Source: Sapientia aquatica
GTDB taxonomy: Bacteria > Pseudomonadota > Gammaproteobacteria > Burkholderiales > Burkholderiaceae_D
Direction of reading: 5' to 3'
NCBI RefSeq assembly: GCF_004358105.1
Contig: NZ_SMYL01000011.1
Span: 44,961-108,960, forward strand
DNA: 64,000 bases
The notes under the pieces were generated by a model. That model ran no database searches and had not been told where the DNA came from. It saw only the letters and a program-made list of their open reading frames with translations. Both the position numbers and the translations under genes were made by a program. Of the stretch, positions 22,785 through 32,046 are shown piece after piece (the first letter of the stretch is position 1; every line of letters starts with the position of its first letter).

Positions 22785-24635
22785 ATGAGACCTTTTTTTC
22801 CCCTTACCAAAATTAACTCGGCAATCAGCCTAGCGATGTTCACAGCGGCCTTGAGTTTTTCTTTGCCGCTGGCAGCACAAACGGCGGAGTCAGCACCAAC
22901 AGCCGCCGTTACCCAGAACACCACCACGTCCGCTGCGCAGATTCAGTTAAATCAATTGATGACCGACTACTATTTAGCGGTGGCTAAATTTGATCCGGTG
23001 AATGCAACCGCGCAGGGTGATAATCGTTTCGACGATCAAATTGGGATGAGTATTTCGCCGCAAGAGCGCAATAAGCAATTCAATCGTTATCAACAATTCT
23101 TGGATAAGCTGCACGCCATATCCAGCGATCAGTTGGATTCGCCGAACCAAATTAACTATGCGATTCTTGATTATTATTTACAGACTGCGCTGTCGTACCG
23201 TTCCTTCCCGGATCATTTATTACCGATTCATCAGATGGATACGATGCCGATTATTTTGGCCAACTATGCCAGCGGCGGTAGTGATCAGCCGATTAACACG
23301 CCGCAGCAATATCGGGCTTATCTAAATCGGATTTCGCAATTACCTGCGTGGATCGATCAAGCAATTGTCAACATGCGCCAAGGCATGCGTAGCGGCGTGG
23401 TTCAGCCTAAGGCGCTGTTGGTTTCAGCACTGCCGCAATATAAAAACTTGGTCAGTGCAACGCCGGAGAAAAGTATTTATTACACGCCGATCACCAACCT
23501 TCCGGCCAGTTTTTCTAGCGCAGATAAACAGGCGTTGAGCGCGGCTTATCGCACGGTGATTGCGAGCAAATTAAATCCCGCCTTAGCGCGCTTGGCGACA
23601 TTTTTAGAAAAAGAATATTTGCCAGCCTGCCGAACCAGCACCGGCTGGAGCGCCCTGCCGAATGGTCAAAAATGGTATGCGACGTATGTGGCCGATAAAA
23701 CCACCACCTCGATGACGCCCGATCAAATTCACGAAACGGGCTTAAAAGAAGTGGCGCGTATCCAAGCGCAGTTTGCTGTGCTGGGACCTAAGTTAGGCTA
23801 CAACGGCCCAGCGTCTGGTTTGCCAACGTGGGTTGCTGCCCAACCGCAGTTTTATCCGTACAAGACTGAGCAAGAAATTTTGGATGTGTTTAACCAACTC
23901 AACATGAAGCTGGATAGTAAATTGCCGGCCTTGTTTTCCTTGATTCCAAAATCAAAACTAGAAGTGCGCTTGGAGCCTGAACTAACTCGCGCCACCGCGT
24001 CGGCGCATTATTCTGGCCCAGCGGTAGATGGATCGCGCCCGGGAATATTTTGGGCGGTGGTCAACGATCCGAAGGAATACAACAGCACCGGAATTGACAC
24101 CTTGTTTTTGCACGAAGGCCGCCCCGGACATCATTTCCAAGTCGCGCTGCAAATGGAAATGACGCTACCTGAATTCCGTAAATTTAGCTGGATCAACGCC
24201 TATGGCGAAGGCTGGGCGCTATACTCGGAAACCTTGGGCAAAGAAATGGGTTTATACGACGATCCAGCGCAATATTTTGGTCACCTCAATGACGAAATGT
24301 TACGCGCGGTGCGCTTGGTGGTAGATACCGGCATGCACGCACAAGGCTGGAGCCGCGAGCGCTCAATCCAATATATGCGCGATACATTGGGTTACAGCGA
24401 AGCAGAGGCGAAAAATGCCACCGAGCGTTACATGGCGTGGCCAGGGCAAGCGTTAGGCTATAAGATCGGCGCAATGAAAATCGCCCAGCTACGCGCACGC
24501 GCCTCCACTGCATTAGGCGACAAATTCAGCCTACCGGCCTTCCACGCGATTGTGCTTAACGACGGTCAATTGCCCTTGTCGGTGTTGGAGGCTAAGGTAG
24601 ATCGCTGGATTGCTCAGACTAGCGCGGCGCATTAA
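22785..24635 (+). CDS. DUF885-family exported putative metallo-hydrolase
   Basis: The 616-residue protein has a signal peptide (AMFTAALSFSLPLAAQ). The rest is a DUF885 domain with the diagnostic LFLHEGRPGHHFQVALQ (His443 onward) and NAYGEGWALYSETLG, which resemble a gluzincin-like HExxH...E zinc site. Members are often annotated as peptidases, but substrates are largely unknown. Length is normal. It is monocistronic, with a GC hairpin downstream, and is predicted periplasmic. Confidence 0.87.
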   Translation: MRPFFPLTKINSAISLAMFTAALSFSLPLAAQTAESAPTAAVTQNTTTSAAQIQLNQLMTDYYLAVAKFDPVNATAQGDNRFDDQIGMSISPQERNKQFNRYQQFLDKLHAISSDQLDSPNQINYAILDYYLQTALSYRSFPDHLLPIHQMDTMPIILANYASGGSDQPINTPQQYRAYLNRISQLPAWIDQAIVNMRQGMRSGVVQPKALLVSALPQYKNLVSATPEKSIYYTPITNLPASFSSADKQALSAAYRTVIASKLNPALARLATFLEKEYLPACRTSTGWSALPNGQKWYATYVADKTTTSMTPDQIHETGLKEVARIQAQFAVLGPKLGYNGPASGLPTWVAAQPQFYPYKTEQEILDVFNQLNMKLDSKLPALFSLIPKSKLEVRLEPELTRATASAHYSGPAVDGSRPGIFWAVVNDPKEYNSTGIDTLFLHEGRPGHHFQVALQMEMTLPEFRKFSWINAYGEGWALYSETLGKEMGLYDDPAQYFGHLNDEMLRAVRLVVDTGMHAQGWSRERSIQYMRDTLGYSEAEAKNATERYMAWPGQALGYKIGAMKIAQLRARASTALGDKFSLPAFHAIVLNDGQLPLSVLEAKVDRWIAQTSAAH

Positions 24636-24655
24636 AAAACCCACGACGGGAACTC

Positions 24656-24690
24656 GAAGGCGGCGCATTTCGATTAGGATTGCCGCCTTC
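24656..24690 (+). terminator. Hairpin after the DUF885 gene, possible terminator
   Basis: GAAGGCGGC (24656-24664) pairs with GCCGCCTTC (24682-24690), 9 perfect base pairs around a 17-nt loop. No T run follows, so intrinsic termination is uncertain. It lies between convergent genes. Confidence 0.4.
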
Positions 24691-24772
24691 GCCGTGCATA
24701 ACTAAATCAGAACTAAAATTTTAGTATTAAGCTTCGCTTAAATCGCTAAGAAAAGCACGTGGCATGACAAAA

Positions 24773-25420
24773 TCAGTCCGCCAAATTCCACGCGTACTGC
24801 AATTTTGCCCAACTCTTCTGCGCTTTGCCGTCAAGAGTTGCCGGTTTAAATTTACATAAACTCAAACCAGCTAGCGCAGCGCGATCTAGCTCTTTGTGGC
24901 CACTGGTTTGTTCAATGCGCGATTCGCTCACTTTGCCGTCCACGCCTATCAACAATCCCAACGTCACCACGCCAGTATCGCCGTTACGCAATGAGTTGCG
25001 AGGATATTCCGGTTTGTCGCACGATTTAGCTTCGACCACTGCGCCAACGAATACGGCTGCGGGCACGTCAATTCCAACCCCACCCTCTTTGCCACCTATC
25101 TCGTTGCCACCGCTTGTATGCGGCGGTTGTGGCGGCAGTGTAATGACTCGGTTTGGGTCCACTTCAACAGGTGGTAAATCGGGTGGAATGATCGTTGGGG
25201 TCACAGGATCTTTTAATTTCACCGGATCGTGTTCCACCTGCGGTGGATCAGGGAGAGGTTTGGGCGGAAATACGATTACGTCTTCCTGCCGAATAACATC
25301 GATCGAGGTAGTTTTTAAACCATAAATCAAAGCAGCAAACAGGGCGATGTGCATCGCACCGACAACAATCAGACTCGTCATGGAACGATGTTGCGGTTGA
25401 ATATCCAGAGCAAATTTCAT
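24773..25420 (-). CDS. Energy transducer TonB-like protein
   Basis: The 215-residue protein has one N-terminal membrane helix (SLIVVGAMHIALFAALIYGL). A proline-rich periplasmic spacer (about residues 50-100, PPKPLPDPPQVEHDP...) follows. The TonB_C domain carries CDKPEYPRNSLRNGDTGVVTLGLLI. Such proteins pass proton-motive force to outer-membrane receptors. No exbB, exbD or receptor gene is adjacent, so the partner is unknown. Two Cys in the C-terminal domain (CDKPEYP and LCKFKPA) could form a disulfide. Confidence 0.85.
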   Translation of the reverse strand: MKFALDIQPQHRSMTSLIVVGAMHIALFAALIYGLKTTSIDVIRQEDVIVFPPKPLPDPPQVEHDPVKLKDPVTPTIIPPDLPPVEVDPNRVITLPPQPPHTSGGNEIGGKEGGVGIDVPAAVFVGAVVEAKSCDKPEYPRNSLRNGDTGVVTLGLLIGVDGKVSESRIEQTSGHKELDRAALAGLSLCKFKPATLDGKAQKSWAKLQYAWNLAD

Positions 25421-25889
25421 GTTAATCTCCTCGCTATATGAAATTTTATTACCTTAAATAAGTAATTTATTTACTCATTGGAAGTAAATATATATCCCCA
25501 AATTAAATAAGTAAACTATTTTCTGGAATAATTTTTACTTTTAAATAGCATTTAAATTACCATTTAATAGCAAATACTGCGACACTTAGTAACGAATAAA
25601 CAATCTCGATCTGTAAAATCGAACAGCTTAATGAGATCAATCGCCGTCGATATTTAGTCAAAACCAACGAATTGGCCCAAAAATTCTAATTTCACCGCAA
25701 TTTATAGATAAAAAAGTAGCCATATAACTCATTTAAACAATAATCAAATAGACTAGGCCAACCTTCGTCAGTCCATTAAAGCAAAAGCAATTTCGGGCAA
25801 CAGTTAGTTAACCTTCCTAATACGACATGCTAAGATGCCTTTGTACAGAATAATTAATTCTCTTCACTAGCACTATTACTGGAATAACG
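25421..25889. other. AT-rich intergenic region with TTAAATAAGTAA repeats
   Basis: The 469-base region is AT-rich and has no gene. TTAAATAAGTAA occurs twice (25454-25465 and 25503-25514), with AGTAAAT variants in both orientations between. They lie just upstream of the tonB-like gene and could be regulator sites. The promoter of the two-component pair must lie near the right end. Confidence 0.4.
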
Positions 25890-26540
25890 ATGAGCGACCA
25901 AATCACCTCTATCCGCGTTTTATTAGCCGATGACCACCCTATCGTAATGTCGGGCTTTGCCATGTCCTTGGAGGGGCACCATATTGACGTGATCGGCCAG
26001 GCACGGACGGCCGCCGATGCAGTTGAACAGTTCAATGCATTGCTACCGGATGTGGCAATCATCGACATTCGCTTTGGCGAGCAGCTATCCGGCTTTGATG
26101 TAGCTAAAACAATTCTGCAGAGCCACCCAACGGCACGCATTATTTTCCTCAGTCAATTTGATCAAGATAGTTTTATCAAAGAAGCCTACCGTCTGGGTGG
26201 TCGTGCCTTTGTTACCAAAGATTGCGATCCAGAAGAATTAGCCCAAGCAGTGCGCAAGGTGCACGCGGGCGAACTGGTGTTTTTACCGTTAATTGCCGAA
26301 CGGCTCGCTAGCCTATCAATTCAAAAAGACACATCGCCCCAAACCTTATTGGACAACCGCGCATTGGCGATTTTTGTGCATATCGCGGAAGGATTAACCA
26401 ATGCCGAAGTTGCCGACAAACTCGATATTTCCATCAAAACCGTGAGCAACATCAGTCAAACGATCAAAGAGAAATTAGGCGTACAACGACAGGCGGAATT
26501 TACCAAGTTGGCGCTCAAACACGGCTTAATTCAAGCCTAA
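25890..26540 (+). CDS. NarL/FixJ-type response regulator
   Basis: The 216-residue protein has an N-terminal receiver domain (ADDHPIVMSGF; phospho-acceptor Asp59 in VAIIDIRF; Lys in FVTKD). The C-terminal LuxR-type helix-turn-helix is GLTNAEVADKLDISIKTVSN. It lies three bases before a histidine kinase gene, so the two form a cognate pair in one operon. Targets are unknown; the nearby tonB-like gene or genes elsewhere are possible. Confidence 0.93.
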   Translation: MSDQITSIRVLLADDHPIVMSGFAMSLEGHHIDVIGQARTAADAVEQFNALLPDVAIIDIRFGEQLSGFDVAKTILQSHPTARIIFLSQFDQDSFIKEAYRLGGRAFVTKDCDPEELAQAVRKVHAGELVFLPLIAERLASLSIQKDTSPQTLLDNRALAIFVHIAEGLTNAEVADKLDISIKTVSNISQTIKEKLGVQRQAEFTKLALKHGLIQA

Positions 26541-26543
26541 TCA

Positions 26544-28070
26544 ATGAAGCTCACTACTTTGGAGAAGCATCGCTTCAACTGGAATAATTGGAGCATACGT
26601 CAACGCTTACTGCTAATCACCTTGTTGCCGGTGACGTATTTATTTTGTTTGCTGGTGTGGCATTCGTATTGGTCGTATTCGAGGGAAATTAATGAGGAAA
26701 TCGAAGAGCGCGGCAAGATTATTTCGAAAGTGTTAGCCAAGAGTAGCGAGTATGAATTAGCGATGGGTCGGTTATCGGATTTACGATTAACGCTCGATAG
26801 CTTAATTCAATCGGAACATAGCATTGTCAGCATTGACATTCTTGATGCGGACAAAAAAATAATTTTGCATAGCCAGTCCGACGATAAAGATCAGTTGTTT
26901 CCGAAGGCATTTGATATGCCGATCAAAAAAAGTTTGATTTGGATCGAGGTTATCGGGAATAAGCTCGAACAAAGTCCCGTGCATGAGCCAGCGCGCAGCA
27001 ATAAGCCAACGCAGATCGCTGGCTTTGTACATGTTGTGATGTCGCCCAGTGATTTGCAACGAAAGCAACAACACCGATTTGCCTTAGAGTTAATCGTAGC
27101 AGCGCTTGGTTTATTAATGAGTGGCGGTTTAGCGATTCTGTTTTCGCGCACGCTGTCGGCTTCGTTTAAATCGTTTATTGATGCATGTCGCGCTATCCGT
27201 GGCGGCCGATATCCGGTTCAGATTGACGTGACCGGCGGTGGTGAAATTGGTGAGCTGCAAGCGTCGATTAAAGAGATGGCGCAAAGTTTACAGCAAGCTA
27301 CTCATGAACTCGAAAATAAAGTCAGTCAACGCACGCTGGAATTAGAAATATCACGTAATGAAGCCTTAAAAGCCAATGACGAAAAGCGTAAATTAATTCA
27401 AAAAGTTCAGACCATAGTTGAAGAAGAACGCAAAGCAATCGCCCTCGAAATTCATGACGAACTCAACGCCTCTTTAATTACAGTACGTCTGCAAGCGCAA
27501 CGGATTATCGACCTTAGCGGCGACCAATCCGCCGACCCACAACAAGCCAAAATCAAGGAACACGCCCTGTCGATCAAGCAAATTGCGCGCAATCTCTACG
27601 ACAATGGTCGCTCGTTAGTGCGGCGTTTGCGGCCTGAAGTACTGGATGTGTTGGGTTTGCAGGGTGCGTTGGAAGAGATGGTAACAAGCTACAACAGCAC
27701 ATATTCTTCCTGCCGGTTTAGTTGCCAAGTTCAGGGCGATTTTACTGGAATGAAAAATGCCACGGCTATGTCCACTTACCGCATTATCCAAGAAGCGTTA
27801 TCGAACATAATCAAACACGCCCAAGCACGCCACGCCAACATTACTCTGCAATTAAGCGAAACTGACAATTTCGTTCAACTACAAATTAGCGACGATGGGA
27901 AGGGCTTTACACCGAATGACGACAGCGCCGGTATCGGCCTAGTTGGTATCCGCGAGCGCGTAGTCGGATTGGGTGGAACGATACATATTGAATCCCGCGT
28001 TGCGGTTGGGGCGATCGGTTCGGACGAGCATTCCGGAACAGTGATCACTATCAGGTTTGAAAATGCCTAA
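26544..28070 (+). CDS. Sensor histidine kinase, HisKA_3 (NarX/UhpB-like) type
   Basis: The 508-residue protein has membrane helices at about 20-45 and 180-200 flanking a periplasmic sensor of about 135 residues with no recognisable fold. A HAMP-like segment and a coiled coil follow. The HisKA_3 box is EERKAIALEIHDELNASL (phospho-acceptor His304). The HATPase is recognisable by ALSNIIKHAQA and DDGKGF, with GIGLVGIRERV. It probably phosphorylates the regulator encoded just before it. The signal is unknown. Confidence 0.93.
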   Translation: MKLTTLEKHRFNWNNWSIRQRLLLITLLPVTYLFCLLVWHSYWSYSREINEEIEERGKIISKVLAKSSEYELAMGRLSDLRLTLDSLIQSEHSIVSIDILDADKKIILHSQSDDKDQLFPKAFDMPIKKSLIWIEVIGNKLEQSPVHEPARSNKPTQIAGFVHVVMSPSDLQRKQQHRFALELIVAALGLLMSGGLAILFSRTLSASFKSFIDACRAIRGGRYPVQIDVTGGGEIGELQASIKEMAQSLQQATHELENKVSQRTLELEISRNEALKANDEKRKLIQKVQTIVEEERKAIALEIHDELNASLITVRLQAQRIIDLSGDQSADPQQAKIKEHALSIKQIARNLYDNGRSLVRRLRPEVLDVLGLQGALEEMVTSYNSTYSSCRFSCQVQGDFTGMKNATAMSTYRIIQEALSNIIKHAQARHANITLQLSETDNFVQLQISDDGKGFTPNDDSAGIGLVGIRERVVGLGGTIHIESRVAVGAIGSDEHSGTVITIRFENA

Positions 28071-28081
28071 CTAGGCCTACA

Positions 28082-28729
28082 TCAATGACAAACCGTGCGT
28101 AAATACTGTCCCGCGTAAAACATATCCTGCTCGATTGCGCGACGCACAGCTGCGCCATCACGTTGTTCTATGGCGCTCATTACGTCGTCGTGGGCGGCGT
28201 TTAGTTTTTGCGCGAATTTTTCGTTTTCAAATAATTGATTTGAAATCGGCCCTACTTTAAGCCACACCGTTTCGATCAATTCCATGAGCAACGGTGAGCC
28301 GCTCGCGCGGTACAGCGTAACGTGGAAATCTTCGTTGGCATCGAGATAGCCTTTTAAATCATTGCGCTTAATTGCTTGCTCCATGTGCTCGTTTAATGTG
28401 CGCATGATTTGCATGTCGGTTGGGCTGATGCGATACGTGCCTAATTCGGCGGCTTGCCCTTCGAGCAGAATCCGCATCTGCAAAATGTCGTCGAATTCGG
28501 CGCGCTTTAGCTTAGGCACCATCACGCCGCAGTTGGGAATATTAACCAGACCGCCCTCGGCGGCCAGTCGTTGTAATGCGGCGCGCACGGGCATCACCGA
28601 GACACCTAGCTCTTGCGCGACCTGCCTAATTTTGAGCCGCTCACCTGGCAAAAATCGACCCACCGTAAGCCACTGGCGCAGCGTTTGGTAAATTTTATCT
28701 TGCAGTGTTGGGAAGGATTCTTCTTGCAA
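28082..28729 (-). CDS. GntR-family (FadR/FCD subgroup) regulator
   Basis: The 215-residue protein has an N-terminal winged helix (KIYQTLRQWLTVGRFLPGERL; QELGVSVMPVRAALQRLAAEGG). The C-terminal FCD effector domain carries DANEDFHVTLYRASG and AAHDDVMSAIEQRD, whose Asp/His residues usually bind a metal and a carboxylate ligand. It is the last gene of the operon with the aminotransferase and glutamine-synthetase-like genes, 25 bases after the former. It probably represses that operon through TGATCA palindromes near 31580 and 31655. Confidence 0.9.
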   Translation of the reverse strand: MQEESFPTLQDKIYQTLRQWLTVGRFLPGERLKIRQVAQELGVSVMPVRAALQRLAAEGGLVNIPNCGVMVPKLKRAEFDDILQMRILLEGQAAELGTYRISPTDMQIMRTLNEHMEQAIKRNDLKGYLDANEDFHVTLYRASGSPLLMELIETVWLKVGPISNQLFENEKFAQKLNAAHDDVMSAIEQRDGAAVRRAIEQDMFYAGQYLRTVCH

Positions 28730-28754
28730 AGTGCGACCTCAGTGCGAAAAATAA

Positions 28755-30155
28755 TTAGGCGGATTTTAGCAGCCGCAGGCATTGGTTGAATACATTTAAA
28801 AAATGGGCGATATCGTCCTCGGTGGTTTGCGGACAAACCAACATCATGTTGTGAAAAGGAGTGATTAAGATGCCGCGATTTAATAAGAATAAATGCACAA
28901 TTTTTTCTAACTCGCTGTCCAGAATTAATTCTGCCGCGCTGCCATTGATTGGCGGCTGTGAGCAAAACTGGAATTCAGTTCGAGCGCCGACTTGGGTTAC
29001 GCACCAAGGTAACTTATTGTCCGCGATCACGGCACGCAAACCAACGGCTAACTGGCCAGCTAATGCCAACATTTTTTGGTAGGCGGCGTCGGTCATGACT
29101 TCGGTTAAATTAGCGCGCATTGCTGCCATGGTCAGCATGTTGGCAGTCAAGGTTGTGCCGACGCCAGAATGGCCGGGCGGCGCATGGCGCTTGGCTTGTT
29201 CAACTCGTTGCGCTAGTTCTTTGGTGAATCCGTACACCGCACAAGGTACGCCGCCGCCTATCGGTTTGCCTAACACGATCGCGTCGGGCTTTAAGCCATT
29301 TAGCACAGCATAACCGCCCGGGCCGGAGCTGATCGTATGGGTTTCATCGATCACCAATTGTGTGCCATAGCGCTGGATGATTTTACGCGCTGCCTCCCAA
29401 TAGCCCGGCGCTGGCAAGACCATGCCGATATTGGTCATCACGGGTTCTGCTAATACGCACGCGACATCTTCTTGCGCCAACGCTTTTTCCAATGCCACCA
29501 AATCATTAAATTCCACCACCACCGTGTTGGCCGTGAGATCAGTCACTTGCCCCAACAAACTATCGCGCTGCTTTGGCTTTCCATCGACCAAATCAACAAA
29601 TACGTCGTCCACGGTGCCGTGGTAACAGCCGTTAAATACCAAGATTTTGGAGCGACCAGTGGCGGCGCGTATCCAGCGAATCACAAAGCGATTGGCGTCC
29701 GAGGCACTTAATGCAAACTGCCACACCGGCAGCTCAAAGCGACGCGCTAATTCTTCGGCGACGATTACCGCATCTTCGGATGCCATCATTGATGTGTAAC
29801 CTTCACTCGCTTGTTTCGCCAGCGCCTTGGCAACTGGCGCGGGTGAATGTCCAAACATCGCGCCGGTGTCGCCTAAACAAAAATCCACATAGCGATGACC
29901 ATCCGCATCGCTTAGTGTCGCGCCGTTTGCGGTGTTGACCGTGAGCGAAAAAGGCGTGGACCAATCGGTCATCCAATGCATGGGCACGCCGAATAATAAG
30001 TGTTGCCCAGCACGCTCGGCTAATGCGCACGACTTAGGATTATTTTTTAGAAATGTGGCACGTTCTTGTTCGCGCAATTGTTGCCCGCGCTGCCAATCAA
30101 TACCTGCGCAAAGGGTTGAAGATACGTTTGAATTTGACGCCGTTGAGTTAGTCAT
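28755..30155 (-). CDS. Class III (GSA-aminomutase-like) PLP aminotransferase
   Basis: The 466-residue PLP enzyme has DADGHRYVDFCLGDTG near the N-terminus. Further on are VFNGCYHGTVDD, LVIDETHT and the Schiff-base lysine K297 in VLGKPIGGGVPCAVYGF. It resembles glutamate-1-semialdehyde aminomutase-like and amine aminotransferases. Clustering with a glutamine-synthetase-like ligase and a GntR regulator suggests amine or amino acid catabolism, not haem synthesis. TAGGAG precedes the ATG. The substrate is unknown. Confidence 0.87.
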   Translation of the reverse strand: MTNSTASNSNVSSTLCAGIDWQRGQQLREQERATFLKNNPKSCALAERAGQHLLFGVPMHWMTDWSTPFSLTVNTANGATLSDADGHRYVDFCLGDTGAMFGHSPAPVAKALAKQASEGYTSMMASEDAVIVAEELARRFELPVWQFALSASDANRFVIRWIRAATGRSKILVFNGCYHGTVDDVFVDLVDGKPKQRDSLLGQVTDLTANTVVVEFNDLVALEKALAQEDVACVLAEPVMTNIGMVLPAPGYWEAARKIIQRYGTQLVIDETHTISSGPGGYAVLNGLKPDAIVLGKPIGGGVPCAVYGFTKELAQRVEQAKRHAPPGHSGVGTTLTANMLTMAAMRANLTEVMTDAAYQKMLALAGQLAVGLRAVIADNKLPWCVTQVGARTEFQFCSQPPINGSAAELILDSELEKIVHLFLLNRGILITPFHNMMLVCPQTTEDDIAHFLNVFNQCLRLLKSA

Positions 30156-30180
30156 GGAATATCGCTCCTAAATAAATTGA

Positions 30181-31518
30181 TCACACTAACAGCATCAAAT
30201 GCTCGCGTTCCCACGAACTGATGACGCGGCTATAGGTGGCGAATTCCAGTTCCTTGACTTCGCAAAACGCTTGCACAAAAAGCTGGCCCAAAATATCGCC
30301 CAACGGTTTGCAGGCGCGCATGCGTGAGATGGCGTCTTCCAAGTTACGCGGCAATTCATCGTGCACGTGCTCTGCGCTGCCCGCGGTTGGCGCGGACGGG
30401 CTTAGGTTTTCGACCATACCAAGATAACCACAAGCCAGCGTTGCGGCCATCGCAAGATAGGGATTGACGTCGACGCCGGGAACACGGTTTTCGATGCGCC
30501 GATTGGTGACATTGGAATTAGGAATGCGTATGCCGCAACTGCGGTTGTCGTACCCCCAGCGCACATTGGTTGGCGCGGACATAAAGCGCGATAAGCGACG
30601 ATAGGAATTAACATACGGAGCGAACAACAACATCGCTTGCGGAACATATTTCTCTAGTCCTGCGAGGTAATTGAAAAACAATGGACTCGCTGCACCATCC
30701 GCGGTTGAGAAAATATTTTGTCCGGTTACCGCATCGACCACGCTTTGATGAATATGCATGGCGCTGCCCGGTTCTTGCTCCATCGGCTTGGCCATAAAAG
30801 TGGCAAAAATTCCGTGACGCAATGCTGTCTCACGCACAGCGCGTTTAAACAAAAACACTTGGTCTGCCAACTCCAGCGGATCGCCGTGGGTAAAGTTAAT
30901 TTCCATCTGTCCCGCACCGGCTTCATGAATGAGCGTTTCCACACCGAGTTGATGTGCATTGCAGAACGACGACAATTCTAAAAAGAATGGATCGAAATCA
31001 TTTACCGCATCGATGGAATACGATTGCCGCCCAATCTCTGGCTTGCCGCTGCGCCCTAGCGGCGAGGTCAAGGGTTCGTGCGGATTACTGTTTTTGGCAA
31101 CCAAATAAAATTCCATTTCTGGCGCAACAACCGGCTTCCAACCGCGTTCACGATACAAATTCAACACATGCCGCAGCACGGCTCGGGGCGATAAGTTGAC
31201 CGGACTACCGTCAAAGTTTTGGCAATCGTGGATCACCAAAGCGACCGATTCGACCGCCCACGGAACGATGCGTATTGTTGCGGGGTCGGGCACGCAAATC
31301 ATATCGGGATCGGTGGGGCCGACATAGGGATTGTTATCTGGCTGCTCGCCAGCGACGGTATTCAACAAGACGCTTTTGGGCAAACGCATTTCACCGGCAG
31401 ACAAAAATAAATCGCGCGGGAGAATCTTGCCGCGTGCGATTCCGGTCATGTCAGAAATGACGCATTCGACCTCGTGAATGTTGTTAGCTCGTAAAAAATC
31501 AGACATCGTCGTTAGCAT
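30181..31518 (-). CDS. Glutamine synthetase family ligase (PuuA-like)
   Basis: The 445-residue protein has the glutamine synthetase fold. The beta-grasp domain is CVISDMTGIARGKILP. The catalytic domain includes PEMEFYLV, GAGQMEINF, MHIHQSV and NRSCGIRIP. It resembles gamma-glutamylputrescine synthetases, which ligate glutamate to amines, more than GlnA. No NLYDLP adenylylation loop is seen. It is the first gene of an operon with the aminotransferase 25 bases downstream. An in-frame ATG at 31506 is an alternative start. Confidence 0.88.
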   Translation of the reverse strand: MLTTMSDFLRANNIHEVECVISDMTGIARGKILPRDLFLSAGEMRLPKSVLLNTVAGEQPDNNPYVGPTDPDMICVPDPATIRIVPWAVESVALVIHDCQNFDGSPVNLSPRAVLRHVLNLYRERGWKPVVAPEMEFYLVAKNSNPHEPLTSPLGRSGKPEIGRQSYSIDAVNDFDPFFLELSSFCNAHQLGVETLIHEAGAGQMEINFTHGDPLELADQVFLFKRAVRETALRHGIFATFMAKPMEQEPGSAMHIHQSVVDAVTGQNIFSTADGAASPLFFNYLAGLEKYVPQAMLLFAPYVNSYRRLSRFMSAPTNVRWGYDNRSCGIRIPNSNVTNRRIENRVPGVDVNPYLAMAATLACGYLGMVENLSPSAPTAGSAEHVHDELPRNLEDAISRMRACKPLGDILGQLFVQAFCEVKELEFATYSRVISSWEREHLMLLV

Positions 31519-31576
31519 AGGACTAGCTCGCTTAAGTTATGGGCAGAATCGCCTGTTTTAATTTCACTCAAGCTAG

Positions 31577-31590
31577 ATTTGATCACAAAT
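31577..31590. promoter_or_regulatory. TGATCA-centred palindrome, candidate GntR operator 1
   Basis: ATTTGATCACAAAT is a near-palindrome about 60 bases before the glutamine-synthetase-like start. It resembles the second site at 31650 and the TTGTnnnACAA-like operators of FCD-type GntR proteins. Assignment to the regulator in this operon is inference. Confidence 0.45.
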
Positions 31591-31649
31591 AATCAAAAAA
31601 AGATAGTTAACGCCATTTTTAGAATAAAAATAACCTTATTGAATAAATA

Positions 31650-31659
31650 TGTGATCACA
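31650..31659. promoter_or_regulatory. TGTGATCACA perfect palindrome, candidate GntR operator 2
   Basis: The 10-bp perfect palindrome lies about 70 bases from the first TGATCA site and upstream of the operon. Two spaced copies fit cooperative repressor binding. It also partly resembles a CRP/FNR half-site arrangement, the main alternative. Confidence 0.45.
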
Positions 31660-31819
31660 ATTAGCAATCACCATTGAAGTAGATAAAACGTCGCGGTTAG
31701 CCGATTTAAGCGACTAACGCTCTAGCCAGCAATAAGGCGACGAACAATTTCATTGTTGATTCAGGGGGATGGGAAGGAGAGGAATCTGACCGGTTTATGG
31801 TGCAAATTGGGAGGGTTTT
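31660..31819. other. Part of the 31.5-32.0 kb intergenic stretch
   Basis: The gap between the glutamine-synthetase-like gene and the S53 peptidase gene is 528 bases. It holds the two TGATCA palindromes, this featureless stretch, a possible small ORF (31820-31942) and the S53 terminator. I see no RNA gene in this part. Confidence 0.4.
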
Positions 31820-31942
31820 ATGAAGCGGAAAATGTCGAGGGTAAAGCGGCCTTGCGATCCATTTTTTAAACAATTCCTAGCAGGCCTGATTCAGCTCTTT
31901 CGCTTGAACCAACTAGCGATTTCGGGGGCACCTATCCGCTGA
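31820..31942 (+). CDS. Possible small basic protein (40 aa)
   Basis: The ATG at 31820 follows GGGAGGG by four bases. It encodes MKRKMSRVKRPCDPFFKQFL and 20 more residues, ending at TGA 31940-31942. The N-terminal third is very basic and the middle is hydrophobic (FLAGLIQLF). Homology cannot be judged by eye. Chance ORF is the alternative. Confidence 0.3.
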   Translation: MKRKMSRVKRPCDPFFKQFLAGLIQLFRLNQLAISGAPIR

Positions 31943-31968
31943 ACTTCTTAGCATCGCGGATAAAAAAA

Positions 31969-31996
31969 TGCCCCGAAAAACCAACATTTCGGGGCA
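31969..31996 (-). terminator. Intrinsic terminator of the S53 peptidase gene
   Basis: TGCCCCGAAA pairs with TTTCGGGGCA. On the minus strand a T run (TTTTTTT) follows directly. It lies 50 bases past the peptidase stop codon. Confidence 0.88.
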
Positions 31997-32046
31997 CAGT
32001 CTCCCTTGCTAATTTCTATCCAACTTCACACCAATATCTAACTCGA

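Noticed and set aside
28755..30155. Haem-pathway glutamate-1-semialdehyde aminomutase (hemL)
   Set aside because: Sequence is only GSA-like, and clustering with a PuuA-like ligase and GntR regulator points to catabolism.
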